From contig CAJNDS010002568.1 of NCBI GenBank assembly GCA_905221605.1, forward strand, positions 1,093,913-1,157,912: a stretch of DNA of 64,000 bases, read 5' to 3'. This document shows, in pieces, positions 32,595 through 42,321 of this stretch. How positions within the stretch are numbered: position 1 is the first letter of the stretch; each line of letters begins with the position of its first letter. Origin of the DNA: Symbiodinium natans (taxonomy: Eukaryota; Sar; Dinophyceae; Suessiales; Symbiodiniaceae). The notes beneath the pieces are model-generated. The model saw only the letters and a program-made list of their open reading frames with translations. It was not told the origin of the DNA and made no database searches. The translations under genes were made by a program, and so were the position numbers.

Positions 32595-32669
32595 GAAGCG
32601 TCTCGAGGGCCAGCGGCGCTACGCGCAGGAGTGCCAGGGCCTGCAACCAACGCAGCGGAACGATGCAGG
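32595..32669 (+). CDS. Candidate exon
   Basis: Acceptor CCTGGCAG|AAG and donor AGG|GTTATA around KRLEGQRRYAQECQGPATNA then AERCR. Confidence 0.4.
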
Positions 32670-32991
32670 GTTATAAAATGTTTAAAGGGTTTCGGGTTTA
32701 GGGTTTAGGGGTGGAAGTTTCAAGCGGTTTAAATCGGAGGCAAGAGTTCAGATAGGGTTTGCAGGGTTTATGATTCGGGCTCAGGGCTTCTTGAGTTGTA
32801 GACGGTTTGTGCCAGAATGAGGAGACTCTGCTTGAAGATATAAAACAAACCCCCAAGCCTAAACCCTAAACCTATAACACACATTCCTATACCAAAACAC
32901 TAAGCCTGTCACTGGTGCCTGGCGATGTAGAGCGATGGATTCAGCCACAACCCTAAACCCTAAACCCTAACCCTCAACCCTAAGTTGGGTA

Positions 32992-33062
32992 TTGCAGGCC
33001 TGAGGAAGCGTCTGCGCATCGCAGCCAAGCGCGGAATCCAGCAAGAAGTCCTGCAATTCGTT
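32992..33062 (+). CDS. Candidate exon, strand uncertain
   Basis: Plus: GTATTGCAG| then LRKRLRIAAKRGIQQEVLQF followed by GTTGGGTTTAGGG. The minus strand is also open (NELQDFLLDSALGCDAQTLP). Product unknown. Confidence 0.3.
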
Positions 33063-33206
33063 GGGTTTAGGGTTTAGGGTTTAGGGTTTAGGGTTTAGGG
33101 TTTAGGGTTTCGGGTTTAGGGTTGAGGGTTTAGGGTTTAGGGTTTAGGGTTTAAGGTTTAGGATTTAGGCTTTAGGCTTTAGGCTTTAGGGTTTAGGGTT
33201 TCGGGT

Positions 33207-33379
33207 TTAGGGAGTGACCTGGTAGCCCAGTAACCATAATATGATGAGGGTACCTGTTTTTTTCACTTGATAGGGGAACCCAGAACCAAAAAAAAAAGGG
33301 TAAAGGGTACCAATGGGCTGCCAAGAAGAAATATGTGTGCTGTTCAAGATTCGGTAGCTCTTCTTGTGTCTGAAAAGGC
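33207..33379 (-). CDS. Candidate last exons of an unknown gene, split by a family A element
   Basis: Sense exon from about 33379 to 33322 reads VPFKMEPFQTQEELPNLEQH then TYFFL. Removing 33219-33321 as a GC-AG intron (103 bp, a family A copy) adds VTP and a TAA at 33209-33207. The acceptor upstream is CGCTTAG|G. The protein is unknown. The shared GC donor in the same element family as the RCC1 intron is the main support. Confidence 0.4.
33219..33321 (-). mobile_element. Family A element, candidate intron
   Basis: Inverted termini GGTAGCCCAGTAACC and CCAATGGGCTGCC with a GGGTAAAGGGTACC-type core. In the minus orientation it begins GC and ends AG, like the RCC1 copy. Confidence 0.55.
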
Positions 33380-33687
33380 TCCATTTTGAAAGGCACCCTA
33401 AGCGGGCGCAGCCTTCAGGAATGCTCACAGGCGGACTTCGGATGCTTGCTTGGGATATCCCTAAGACAAGGCCCACGTGTGTCTGCAGGAACCTCAGCTA
33501 GACACCTAAACCCGGGCCTTCTGACCGAGGGTTGGACAGCAGGGAGAGGACAAAGCATCATAGAGTTCTTAAGGGCGGGGGGGTTCTCAAGGGGGGTATG
33601 TAAGCCAAGGTTCCCCAATACTCCCAACTACTCCCTAAGGCTCCCTAAGCTTCCCTAAGGCTCCTAGCTACCGACCCCTCCCTTAAC

Positions 33688-33790
33688 TTGGTAGCCCAGG
33701 AACCATATCATGATAAGGGCACCCTTTTTTGGGGGTTGGCTATTTTACAAGGGAAACCAGAACCAAAAAAAGGTAAAGGGTACCACTAGC
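33688..33790. mobile_element. Family A element
   Basis: GGTAGCCCAGGAACCATATC start and GGTAAAGGGTACCACTAGC end; the 3' terminus has diverged from the consensus ACTGGGCTACC. Confidence 0.6.
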
Positions 33791-33822
33791 ACTCTCAAAT
33801 CCCTGAAGTTTTGGGCGTCAGG

Positions 33823-34330
33823 TCCTCACTGTTGGCAGTTGAGGGTTCAGGAGATCAAGACGGTGTAGGGTTCAGGAAGTTTAGGGTTTAGGGTTTGGGG
33901 AGGCAGGACTTAGGGAGTTTAGGGAGTTTAGGGTTTTGGTCTTTAGGTGCTCACTGTTGGGACTTGAAGGCTCAGGAGATCAAGACTGTGTAGGGTTTAG
34001 AGTTTTTAGGATACCCTCAGTTTGCGAGGTCTGGAATCACCCTACCCGCAACATGTGCAAGGTCTGGAATGGTGAGGGCTACCATCGTATTGTAGACCCC
34101 AGCCCAGGACCCTAAACCCTAAACCCTAAACCCTAAACCCTAAACCCTAAACCCTAAACCCTAAACCCTAAACCCTAAACCCTAAACCCACTTCAGACTC
34201 TTGGTGATTCCGCAGCACACCCTGCAGTCCTGCAAAGGTCTGGAAGGGATAGGGTCTCCCAACACGGACCCATGCAGACCCCGGTTTAGGATCTACAATG
34301 GTGGGTTCAGGGTCTGGCCGCGCACCCTAA
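33823..34330. repeat. Short dispersed duplications
   Basis: GGAGATCAAGACGGTGTAGGG with its surroundings occurs near 33850 and 33975. GCAAGGTCTGGAAT-type units recur near 34040, 34065 and 34238. A plus-strand frame (CEVWNHPTRNMCKVWNGEGY) is open here but unassigned. Confidence 0.5.
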
Positions 34331-34426
34331 GGGTATATTATTAGGCAGTTTAGGGAGTTTAGGGTTTAGGGTTTAGGGTTTAGGGAGTTTGGAGTTTAGG
34401 GTTTAGGGCCACCGAAACCTACACAC

Positions 34427-34513
34427 CCGCTCAGAGCCGACACCTCGAGCCCGGCTGGGCTCCCGCGCCAGCACCGCAGGGTCGTCGTTCATGTTGAGCA
34501 CGCGGATCCAGAC
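34427..34513 (-). CDS. Candidate exon with a cadherin-like calcium motif
   Basis: 29 codons, phase 0, acceptor AGCCCAG|GTC and donor CGG|GTGTGT. It begins VWIRVLNMNDDPAVLA, which resembles the end of a cadherin-type repeat (IxVxNxNDxPxx), then REPSRARGVGSE. One motif is not enough to name the protein. Confidence 0.45.
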
Positions 34514-35344
34514 CTGGGCTCGACTTAGGGTTTAGGGTTTAGGGTTTAGGGTTTAGGGTTTAGGGTTTAGGGTTTAGGGTTTAGGGCTTAGGGTTTAGGG
34601 TTTAGCAGTTTAATGTAGGGTGTCAAGGACTCTTGATTCGGGCCGTTGAGCCTGGAGGTTTAGTGTCTGAGGTTCTTAGCCTAAGGGATTAGGGTTCAAG
34701 GTGGGTGCGACCGGTGACTTCAAGCTGCAGGGGGGGGGGGGGGGGAGTGCGGAGCCACTCTCAGGGTGTTAAGGCCACTTGAGCCGGGGTTAGGAATTGG
34801 GGTTTGGGGTTTAGGGTTTAGGGGACCCAAAGCCCTCAAGCCCTAAACGCTAGTTAAGCCCGATAACCCTACCTACTAACTCCCTAGAACCCTAAACCCC
34901 AAACCCTAAAACCAACCCACAGCCACACCACGGAACGGGGAGGGAGGGAAACTTACACCCCAAGACCTTAAAAAACCCCAAACTAAAACCTCCACCCACA
35001 GCCACACCACAGGGGGGAAGGGGAGTACCATGCCATGAAGGGAGGGCAGTGGGGGCTGGCTTCGGAGAGCGCGATGATGGATGCACTCACAAAAATCACA
35101 GCAATCTATACTCTACTTCAAGGATACAATCCAAAAGGCCCCCTAACACTCAACCTTCAAACCCTATAGCCTCAAAAACTCCTCAAACCCCAGATGGCGA
35201 AACCTTGAACCCTAAACCCTAAACCCTAAAACCCTACACCCCCTGAACCCTGAAGCCTTGATTCCTATGCCCTCGTGTTCCTACCGGGGTTGGTGGGAAG
35301 CCCAGCGCCGCGCATCGCCACTGTGTGCACTTAGCTCCTGCTCA

Positions 35345-35402
35345 TCTTCCTGGCAAACAACGTGCGGTGGAACTTTGTGTTAAGAAACTTTATGAGGGCT
35401 GG
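35345..35402 (-). CDS. Candidate terminal exon
   Basis: LIKFLNTKFHRTLFARKMSR then S and TAA. Short and basic; could be chance. Confidence 0.25.
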
Positions 35403-35794
35403 AGGAGGGCTGTGGAGTGTGGAGGGCTGGAGGGCTGGAGGTCTGAAGGGTTGGTCAGGGTTGAATGAGAAACGTTCTCAAGACTCTCACCTCAAATCTA
35501 CCTTTCTTAGCAAACCTGCCTAGTTAAGAAACGTCCTCGACTCGGGGGAGCTTTGAACCTTTCTTATCATAAGTTTTGACCGTAGATAGAGCTGGTCGAG
35601 GTGTTTCGGGTTTAGGGTTTGGGGCTTAGGAAAGAACAGGGCTTGGAGCAAGACCCCAGTTCTATTCCAGGCTTAGAGCTACGAACTTCAGGTAAAAGGA
35701 TAAGGAACCCTCAAGTTTTCAAGGAGAGGGTCCAGGTGGGAAGGGTACTCTAAACCCCAAACCAGTGCGCGTGCAAACGGGGACCGCTAAGTGA

Positions 35795-36150
35795 TTTCTG
35801 CCACTTGCCCCGCTTGCCCCACTTGCTGTGCTCCCTTACCGAAAACCACTTTGCCCCACTTGCCCCACTTGCCCCACTTGCCCCACTTGCCCTGCCTTAA
35901 CCGCTAAGTGATTTCTGCCACTTGCCCCGCTTGCCCCACTTGCCCCACTTGCCCCACTTGCCCCACTTGCCCCACTTGCCCCACTTGCCCCACTTGCCCC
36001 ACTTGCCCACTCGCCCCCCTCCTACCCCAGCCCACCCTGCAAGTGGGGCGTGGGGCAAGCGGGGCAAGTGCGGCAAGTGGGGCAAGTGGGGCAAGTGGGG
36101 CAAGTGGGGCAAGTGGGGGCAAGTGGGGGCAAGTGGGGGCAAGTGGGGCA
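35795..36150. repeat. CTTGCCCCA minisatellite, inverted arrangement
   Basis: 9-bp CTTGCCCCA units to about 36010, then the reverse complement (GGGGCAAGT) from about 36040. The two arms could form a long hairpin. Poly-C follows. Confidence 0.9.
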
Positions 36151-36189
36151 CCCCCCCCCCCCCCCCCCCCCCCCCCCCCGCCCCCCCCC

Positions 36190-36880
36190 CATGGCCTGAC
36201 AAGTCTGCCTCAAATCTTGTTGCCCCTTTCATGTTGCGTTTCCCTTCCTTCCCCCCTCCCCCTCCCCGCCCTTCCCCTTAAAATCCCCCCCTGTGTTGCC
36301 TGACAAGTCTGCCTCAAATCCGGCTGCGTTTGAGGCAGACTTGTCGTGCCGGTTTCCTACTCTTGATCGTGTTCCCCCCACCTCCCCCCCCAAACTCCCC
36401 CCCCGCCTCCCCCACCCTTCCTGATCCTCCTCCCCTCCCCGTCCTTCATCTCAAAATGGCCCCCTTCTGTGGCCTGACAAGTCTGCCTCAAATCGGGCTG
36501 TGTTTGAGGCAGACTTGGCCTCTTTCGTGTTGTCACCCCTTCCCCCCCCCCCCCCTCTTCCCCACCTTCCCCTCAAAATGGTCTTTCTTGTCTGTGTTCC
36601 CCCCCCCCCCTCCCTTCTCTCCCCTTCCCCTCGTCTCCTCTTCCCCACCCTCAAAATGGTCCCCTTCTCTGACCTGATAAGTCTGCATGAAATCGGGCTC
36701 CTCCCACTTAACATGATCCCCCTTTATGGCCTGACAAGTCTGTCTCACATCGTGCTGTGTTTGAGGCAGACTTGTTGTGCCATCCTGGGCTGACCTTTCT
36801 TGCGAGCAATCTCCACAGCAGAGACATCCCAACCATAAGTCTGCCTCAAACGCAGCCTGATTTGAGGCAGACTTGTGGCG
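36190..36880. repeat. Cluster of hairpins with the stem AAGTCTGCCTCAAA
   Basis: ACAAGTCTGCCTCAAATC and its inverse TTTGAGGCAGACTTGT occur as hairpins at about 36301-36348, 36478-36520, 36732-36776 and 36838-36878, with single arms at 36200 and 36675. C/T-rich spacers of 100-200 bp separate them. Confidence 0.85.
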
Positions 36881-36904
36881 CGGCGAGGCGAGGGGGGGGG
36901 GGGG

Positions 36905-37120
36905 CGCTTGCCCCACTTGCCCCACTTGCCCCACTTGCCCCACTTGCCCCAGTTACCCAGGCAGCAGGGATTACTCCTGAGGCAAGTGGGGCAAGTGGGG
37001 CAAGTGGGGCAAGTGGGGCAACATCAATTAGCTTTTCCGGGCCACCAAGTGGGGCAAGTGGGGCAACATCAATTAGCTCTTCTGGAAAGGCAAGTGGGGC
37101 AAGTGGGGCAAGTGGGGCAA
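36905..37120. repeat. Second CTTGCCCCA inverted minisatellite
   Basis: Five CTTGCCCCA units, then GGGGCAAGT units in blocks, each block followed by CAACATCAATTAGC (three times). Confidence 0.85.
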
Positions 37121-37164
37121 CATCAATTAGCGGACCCCCTGGGCGCTCGCAATGCCCCAAACCC

Positions 37165-37256
37165 TAAACCCTATAAACCCTATAAACCCTATAAACCCTA
37201 TAAACACTATAAACCCTATAAACCCTATAAACCCTATAAACCCTATAAACCCTAAA
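37165..37256 (+). repeat. CCCTATAAA nonamer array
   Basis: About 10 units of a 9-bp relative of CCCTAAA. Confidence 0.9.
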
Positions 37257-37298
37257 CCCTAAACCCCAAACCCCAAATCCTAAACCCAAAACCCCAAA

Positions 37299-37435
37299 CC
37301 CTGCACGGGCTCTCCCCAAAAGTGACACTTCATCGGCGGTCTCAGTTCCTGCATGGTGAGGTTACAGGAGCCAAGAGTGTGTTGGACCCGTTTGTGGCCC
37401 GCGGACTGGTCCATCACCTCCCAGTGTTGAAAGGT
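37299..37435 (-). CDS. Candidate exon, 45 codons
   Basis: Acceptor CGCAAG|ACC and donor CAGG|GTTTGG. Reads TFQHWEVMDQSAGHKRVQHT, LGSCNLTMQELRPPMKCHFW, GEPVQ. A long, balanced open frame between arrays on both sides. Product unknown. Confidence 0.5.
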
Positions 37436-37499
37436 CTTGCGTTTAGGGTTTAGGGTTTAGGGTTTAGGGTTTAGGGTTTAGGGTTTAGGGTGGCACGAA

Positions 37500-37870
37500 T
37501 TCTCCCACTGGAGAAGCCAGGTGGCACTGGGATCAGCCATTGGGCTCGGACTCCGGAAAGCCTGCTCCCAGCTTCGCACAGGATGTACCCAGAGACTCCA
37601 AAACCCCTTAATTAAGGAATATACCTTAAATCATATTAGGGTTCCTATTCTAATTTAGGGTATATTCCTTAATTAAGGAATATACCTTAAATCATATTAG
37701 GGTTCCTATTCTAATTTAGGGTATATTCCTTAATTAAGGGGTTTTGGAGTCTCTGGGTAAAGTCCTTTTCGTGCGGCAGTCGAGCTGAAACTCAGCTGTG
37801 AGGGCTCTTTCCCTCTGGTGACTGGCCATTTCACAGCTTTTCTGTGAGGTACCCCCCCCCCCCCCCCTAG
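37500..37870 (-). CDS. Coding segment interrupted by a palindromic element
   Basis: Upstream half (about 37870-37758): TRGKEPSQLSFSSTAARKGL then Y. Downstream half (37587 to about 37500): ILCEAGSRLSGVRAQWLIPV then PPGFSSGRI. Deleting the 170-bp family J element and one TA joins them as ARKGLY-ILCEAG in frame. The element is not a multiple of three, so the gene is either broken or the element is spliced; a GA-AG pair just outside the element would also keep frame. Confidence 0.45.
37588..37757. mobile_element. Family J palindromic element with TA at both flanks
   Basis: A 170-bp element bounded by CCCAGAGACTCC and GGAGTCTCTGGG. Its interior contains TTAATTAAGGAATATACCTT and its inverse twice, so nearly the whole unit can fold back. 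TA occurs at 37586-37587 and 37758-37759, as in Tc1/mariner-type insertion. It interrupts an open reading frame on the minus strand. Confidence 0.65.
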
Positions 37871-38469
37871 CTCCACCAAGGGGGTCCGTCGGTTGTAGCA
37901 GTTGAGAATCATCACAATCCCACGCCCTTCTTCTTGGGTTTAGGGCTTAGGGTTTCTACTTTCGGTCTGAGATTCTCGGGTGTAGCCCTTTTGGTTGGAG
38001 GACTGGGTACTCCTTTGATCCTAAGTTCCAAAGCGCTGCACCCAAAACCCGAACGAAAACCACGCCCCCGGCACCAGACGAACCAAAATTCCAAACCCTG
38101 CCTAGACTCGACGCAAAGGTCTGGGATTCTCGGCCACAGGTTTTTTCTGGGGAGATGTGAGTAAAGACTAAACTCTAAACCTTAAAAGCCTAAATACGCT
38201 CCACCCGCAACCCTGAACCCTAAAGTTAGCCTGCAACCCAATATCATCTCCAACCCCCCCCCCCAAAAAAAAAAAAAAAAAGAAAGAAAAAAAACACACA
38301 AAGAGGCTCAACACCCAGGCCCCTGAACCCGAAACCCTGAACCCCAGGAACCCTAAAGCCATGAACCCCCACTATCAACTCAAACCCTAGACCCTAACTA
38401 AACCCCAACCCCAAAACCCTGAACCAAACCCTAAACCCTAAACCTCCCTAACCCCCTAAAACCTATGAC

Positions 38470-38646
38470 CACAAACCCCTGCACCATAAGCCGAACCCTA
38501 AACCCTAAACCCTAAACCCTATTTAAACCCTAAACCCTAAACCCTAAACTAAACCCTAAACCCTAAACCCTAAACCCTAAACCCTAAACCCTAAACCCTA
38601 AACCCTAAACCCTAAACCCTAAACCCTAAACCCTAAACCCTAAACC
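38470..38646 (+). repeat. CCCTAAA array
   Basis: About 20 units with two short interruptions; abuts the donor of the exon at 38652. Confidence 0.9.
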
Positions 38647-38651
38647 TAAAC

Positions 38652-38711
38652 CCTTGCCTCCTCGACCAGTTCGTCCGCCTGCGGCCGACCGTCGAGGCCT
38701 CCGGCCACCAC
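38652..38711 (-). CDS. Candidate exon ending at a GTTTAGG donor
   Basis: 20 codons, phase 0 to 0: VVAGGLDGRPQADELVEEAR, acceptor AAGCAG|GTG, donor AGG|GTTTAGG at the edge of the array at 38470-38646. A possible start exon MQQLALQVLAAASAARRPGG lies near 38893-38830. Confidence 0.5.
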
Positions 38712-39380
38712 CTGCTTGGCGGTTTAGGGATTGGCTTTAGGGTTTGGGGTTTGGGGTTTAGGGTTTCCGGTCTAGGGGATTTAGGAGCTTTGGGGGTAAA
38801 GCCCCTGTCTATGCCCAAACGCCACCGCGGCAGTCGGCCTCCAGGTCGTCTGGCGGCCGATGCCGCAGCCAAAACCTGCAGAGCAAGCTGCTGCATTGGG
38901 GGGTTTAGAGGGCTTAGGGCTTAGGGTTTAGGGTTTAGGGTTTAGGGTTTAGGGCTAGGGTTTGGGGTTTGAGGGTTGAGTGGTTCAGGGCTTTGGGTTT
39001 GGGGTTTTAGGGTTTTAGGTTTAGGACTTAGGAATTAGGGGCTTCCGCGCTTTAGGTGTTTAGGGATTTTGGGGCTTAAGACTTTAGGGGTTTCGGGTTC
39101 CAGGGGTTTGGTGGATTGGTAGGGCCTTTTCCGCTTTGCAGGGATTACAAGGAAGCCCCCATCCCCTAGAGAAGCCCGTTTAGGGATCTACAGAGCGCCC
39201 TCATCCCCTCATTCCCTACTAAGAAGCAGTAGGTCAAAAAAGACACCCTAAACCCTAAAACCTCAACCCTAAACTTACCCTAAACCCCAAACCCCAAACC
39301 CCAAGCCCGAAACCCTAAACGCTAGCCCTGAACCGTAAACCCCCCAACCAAACAGAGAAACAAACAAGAAAAAAGTCCAC

Positions 39381-39434
39381 CCGCCTGGTGAGGTCAGCGC
39401 CCTCCTCTGGTCGCCCGAAGAACATCTCGGCGGC
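39381..39434 (-). CDS. Candidate exon
   Basis: 18 codons: AAEMFFGRPEEGADLTRR, acceptor GTTAAG|GCC, donor CGG|GTGGAC. Product unknown. Confidence 0.45.
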
Positions 39435-39564
39435 CTTAACCCAAAGAGCCCAACTTGACACCCTTAAAAAATAGGAATATCTTGAGATGTCCATCGCTTA
39501 TGCCCTGAGCCGCTAAACTCTGAACCCTATAGACCCTGAACCCTAAACCCTAGAAACCCTAAAC

Positions 39565-39675
39565 CTTAGGATGCTCCCCTCTTATACCAAAAGTCCTTCA
39601 GAGGCATTATCGTAACCCCCTACTATAATCCCGATTAAGGACTGTTAGTATAAGGGGGAACATCCCAAGGAATAG
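39565..39675. mobile_element. Family D element
   Basis: AGGATGCTCCCCTCTTATAC / TAAGGGGGAACATCCCAAGG, with the family core CCCCCTACTATAATCCC. Confidence 0.6.
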
Positions 39676-39689
39676 CCCTGAATTGATAG

Positions 39690-39792
39690 GGGGGGGGTTT
39701 CCGAACTTAGGGGTACCTTCTTGGGGTCCTTGTTACAAGGGAATACTGCTATTTGGGGATCTATATTCAGGGGTATCAAGGAATACACCTGA

Positions 39793-39831
<39 letters not shown>

Positions 39832-39935
39832 TATGGGGGTTTCCGGACAAAAGGGGTGCCCTTTTTGGGGGTCCCTTCAAGGGGTTCTATTCTATTTGGG
39901 GTATGAAAGGGGGTACCCGTGTTTTTGGGAAACAC
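39690..39935. mobile_element. Family E-like pair around a TA microsatellite
   Basis: GGGTTTCCGAACTTAGGGG and GGTACCTTCTTGGGGTCC at left; GGGTTTCCGGACAAAAGGGG and TACCCGTGTTTTTGGGAAAC at right; (TA)n at about 39794-39834 between them. Confidence 0.45.
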
Positions 39936-40039
39936 CCTAATTACGGGGTAGTGGGTTTAGGGTTTCGGGCTCCTTAATATGACTTAAGGTGATATTCCTG
40001 AATTGAGGGACGGTGGGCTCCTTGGGTGGGGTAGTTCCA

Positions 40040-40215
40040 TGGTCCCGTCATCCGCGCCCTTCATTGGAGATTTCTTAATAACCTCTTATAACACACTATA
40101 AAACTCTTAACCCCCAAGGGCCCATGCATAAAGGAGGTAAAGGACCACATTAAGGGATCACGTGGTCATTTCTATAGATTCGGTCCCTTTTGGAGTCCTT
40201 GTTATATAGGGTACC
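40040..40215. mobile_element. Family I element, diverged
   Basis: ATGGTCCCGTCATCCGCGCCC, CAAGGGCCCATGCATAAAGG and GGAGGTAAAGGACCACATTA echo the family. Confidence 0.4.
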
Positions 40216-40400
40216 CAAAAAGGAACCATCATTAGGCTTGAAGGGTTCTTAGCGCTGCAGTGTTAGGCAATTTTCGGTAGGGTTTAGGATCTAGGGTCCA
40301 GGGCCGTGTCGAGGTTTCAGGTTTTGGAAGATTTCATAGTTTCCGAAATAGAGAGCCCTAATCCCTATAAACCTTAAGCCCTAAACCCTAAACCCTAAAC

Positions 40401-40502
40401 CCACAACAGTTCAGGATTTTGGATTTCAGAAATCGTTTTGGCATTGGCGCACAAGTGTGGCAGTTTTTGGCTCACTTCCTGGCCCTTTGTGGCGATTTCG
40501 GG
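40401..40502 (-). CDS. Candidate exon ending at a GTTTAGGG donor
   Basis: 34 codons, phase 0 to 0: PEIATKGQEVSQKLPHLCAN, AKTISEIQNPELLW. Acceptor GGCCTAG|CCC and donor TGG|GTTTAGGG. Composition is typical of real protein. Product unknown. Confidence 0.55.
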
Positions 40503-40587
40503 CTAGGCCCGTTTAGGGTTTAGGGTTTGGGGTTTAGGGTTTAGGTTTTAGGATGTGTGAAGGCCTTCAGGGCCTTTTAGGGCTGTA

Positions 40588-40736
40588 CTTGGAGGTTCAT
40601 GGTACGTAGCAACCCGCTTATAACTGTACCTACAACCCACTTATCAGCCCCTTGAGTGCCCTAACGTGGATATAAGTACAGTTGCAAGTACAGTCATCAT
40701 GGGTTATTGAGTACCCTGAAACTCCAGGTAGTGCTT
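40588..40736. mobile_element. Family C element
   Basis: ACTTGGAGGTTCATGGTACG / AGTACCCTGAAACTCCAGG termini and the internal ATAAGTACAGTTGCAAGTAC typical of the family. Confidence 0.6.
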
Positions 40737-41213
40737 GAGGGGTTCAGGAACTTGAGAAGTAGGTGCCCCATGTAGCCCCTTGAGCCCGGCAAGGGCTTAG
40801 GGTTTTGGAAATGGGAATCCAGTGCCCTACATAGTTCAACCGCTGAGAGCAGGCCCTAAAGAGAGGACATTAGGGACCCTGTGCCGGAATTCTGTGCCAA
40901 GAACTAGTAGGGCCTAAGTCGAGACAACATGCTAAGGGGCATACGGGTTTCCTGTGAAGTCTCTTAAGGGGATGGTGGGACAGCTGGACTCTTGGATTTG
41001 GGGTTACGTTTTAGCAGGCTCGTGCAATTTACAATGTGGTCACAACCCTGGACCCTGAACCCCAAAAACCTCAATAACAACACAACCCCCCCAAGAAACC
41101 GCGAAACCATAACTTGCCCATAGGCCCTATATACCCCAAAAAACCCCTGCCAGCCTCCGTAAACCCTATAGAAACCCCTAAACCCCGAGGCCCAAACCAA
41201 GCCTGCCGAGAAC

Positions 41214-41298
41214 CTGGCACATTCGGCCACAGGGTCTCGCTGCCGCAGCACGTTGTCCATGAAGCGGGCGTGCTGCCGGGGTTTGTGTTCATGGGACC
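41214..41298 (-). CDS. Candidate exon
   Basis: Acceptor GGTTCAG|GG and donor GCCAG|GTTCTC around SHEHKPRQHARFMDNVLRQR then DPVAECA. Product unknown. Confidence 0.5.
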
Positions 41299-41449
41299 CT
41301 GAACCCTCCAGGGTTTAGGGTTGAGGGTGTCAAGGGGTTTAATTAGGGTTTTGGGGTTCAGGGTTCAGGGGGTCAAGCAAGAAGCGAATAATGGCTCATT
41401 TTTACTCTGGGTCCTACTTTTGGGTGTGGAGAAAGTTAAGGTCGGCTAG

Positions 41450-41698
41450 CATAGGATCGAATCAGGTGCTTCAAAAAAAACCCTTCCAAAGAGTAGGCCA
41501 AAACCCACGACGAATAACTCTGGCAAAACTTTGACCCCTGACAGTAAGAACTACGCTACTGCACAAGACGGTGGGTCAGAAGAGAACCCAATGAACCTAA
41601 AACAGGGTTCAAGGCAGGCAGAGGGCAGTGTCAGGGAATATTCCTTAGGCTTCATGATGGGCCCATGTAGGCTTGCTAAGGCCTTATTTGATCTTTGA
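41450..41698 (+). CDS. Candidate terminal exon, 82 codons plus stop
   Basis: Follows a T-rich stretch and CGGCTAG|. It contains SKKTLPKSRPKPTTNNSGKT, LTPDSKNYATAQDGGSEENP and MGPCRLAKALFDL, ending in TGA at 41696-41698. It has no early ATG and is the longest unassigned open frame in this stretch. Product unknown. Confidence 0.45.
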   Translation, partial: HRIESGASKKTLPKSRPKPTTNNSGKTLTPDSKNYATAQDGGSEENPMNLKQGSRQAEGSVREYSLGFMMGPCRLAKALFDL

Positions 41699-41744
41699 AG
41701 AAATTAGGGCTTAGGGCTTAGGGTTTAGGGCTCAGAGCTTAGGG

Positions 41745-42003
41745 TTTGGGGTGGGTTTGGGGTTTGGGGTTTGGGGTTTGGGGTTTGGGGTTTGGGGTTT
41801 GGGGTTTGGGGTTTGGGGTTTGGGGTTTGGGGTTTGGGGTTTAGGGTTTAGGGTTTAGGAGGTCGAAGTAGGGTCTGCAGGGCACGAGTGCTTGAGGCTT
41901 AGGGGACCAGGAGCCTTTGGGTTTAGGGTTTAGGGTTTAGGGTTTAGGGTTTAGGGTTTAGGGTTTAGGGTTTAGGGTTTAGGGTTTAGGGTTTAGGGTT
42001 TAG
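41745..42003 (+). repeat. TTTGGGG then TTTAGGG arrays
   Basis: About 12 TTTGGGG units (41750-41838), a spacer, then about 12 TTTAGGG units (41920-42002). Confidence 0.9.
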
Positions 42004-42071
42004 CGTTTAAGGTTCTCGTCTCTCGCTTTGCGGCGCCTGGCGGCATTGCCTGCAGGCAGATTGTCCATTCT
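42000..42071 (-). CDS. Candidate terminal exon, basic
   Basis: After a CTTAG| at the end of a family J element: MDNLPAGNAARRRKARDENL then KR and TAA. Confidence 0.35.
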   Translation of the reverse strand, partial: RMDNLPAGNAARRRKARDENLKR

Positions 42072-42228
42072 CTAAGCAACCCCTGAAGTAAGGAATCTAC
42101 CTTAATCTCAAGGAGCCTTTTTACTTCGAGGTCTGGAATTAAGGAAGAGACCTTAAGTCATATCAAGGACCCCTCTCCTTCGAGGTGTAGAGCCTTAGTT
42201 GAGGGGTCTTGGGCTCTCTGGGAAGTTT
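42068..42228. mobile_element. Family J element, diverged
   Basis: CTCTAAGCAACCCCTGAAGTA / TTGAGGGGTCTTGGGCTCTC termini and two internal AAGGAATCTACCTTAA-type palindromes. It abuts the candidate exon 42000-42071. Confidence 0.5.
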
Positions 42229-42321
42229 GACTTGATTCTCAGACTCATAGGGCTTAGCCTGCATGCCTTAAAAGCCTTAACCTAGCCTGGGCCGGGGGGG
42301 GGGGGGAGGCAGCGGCGGTGG

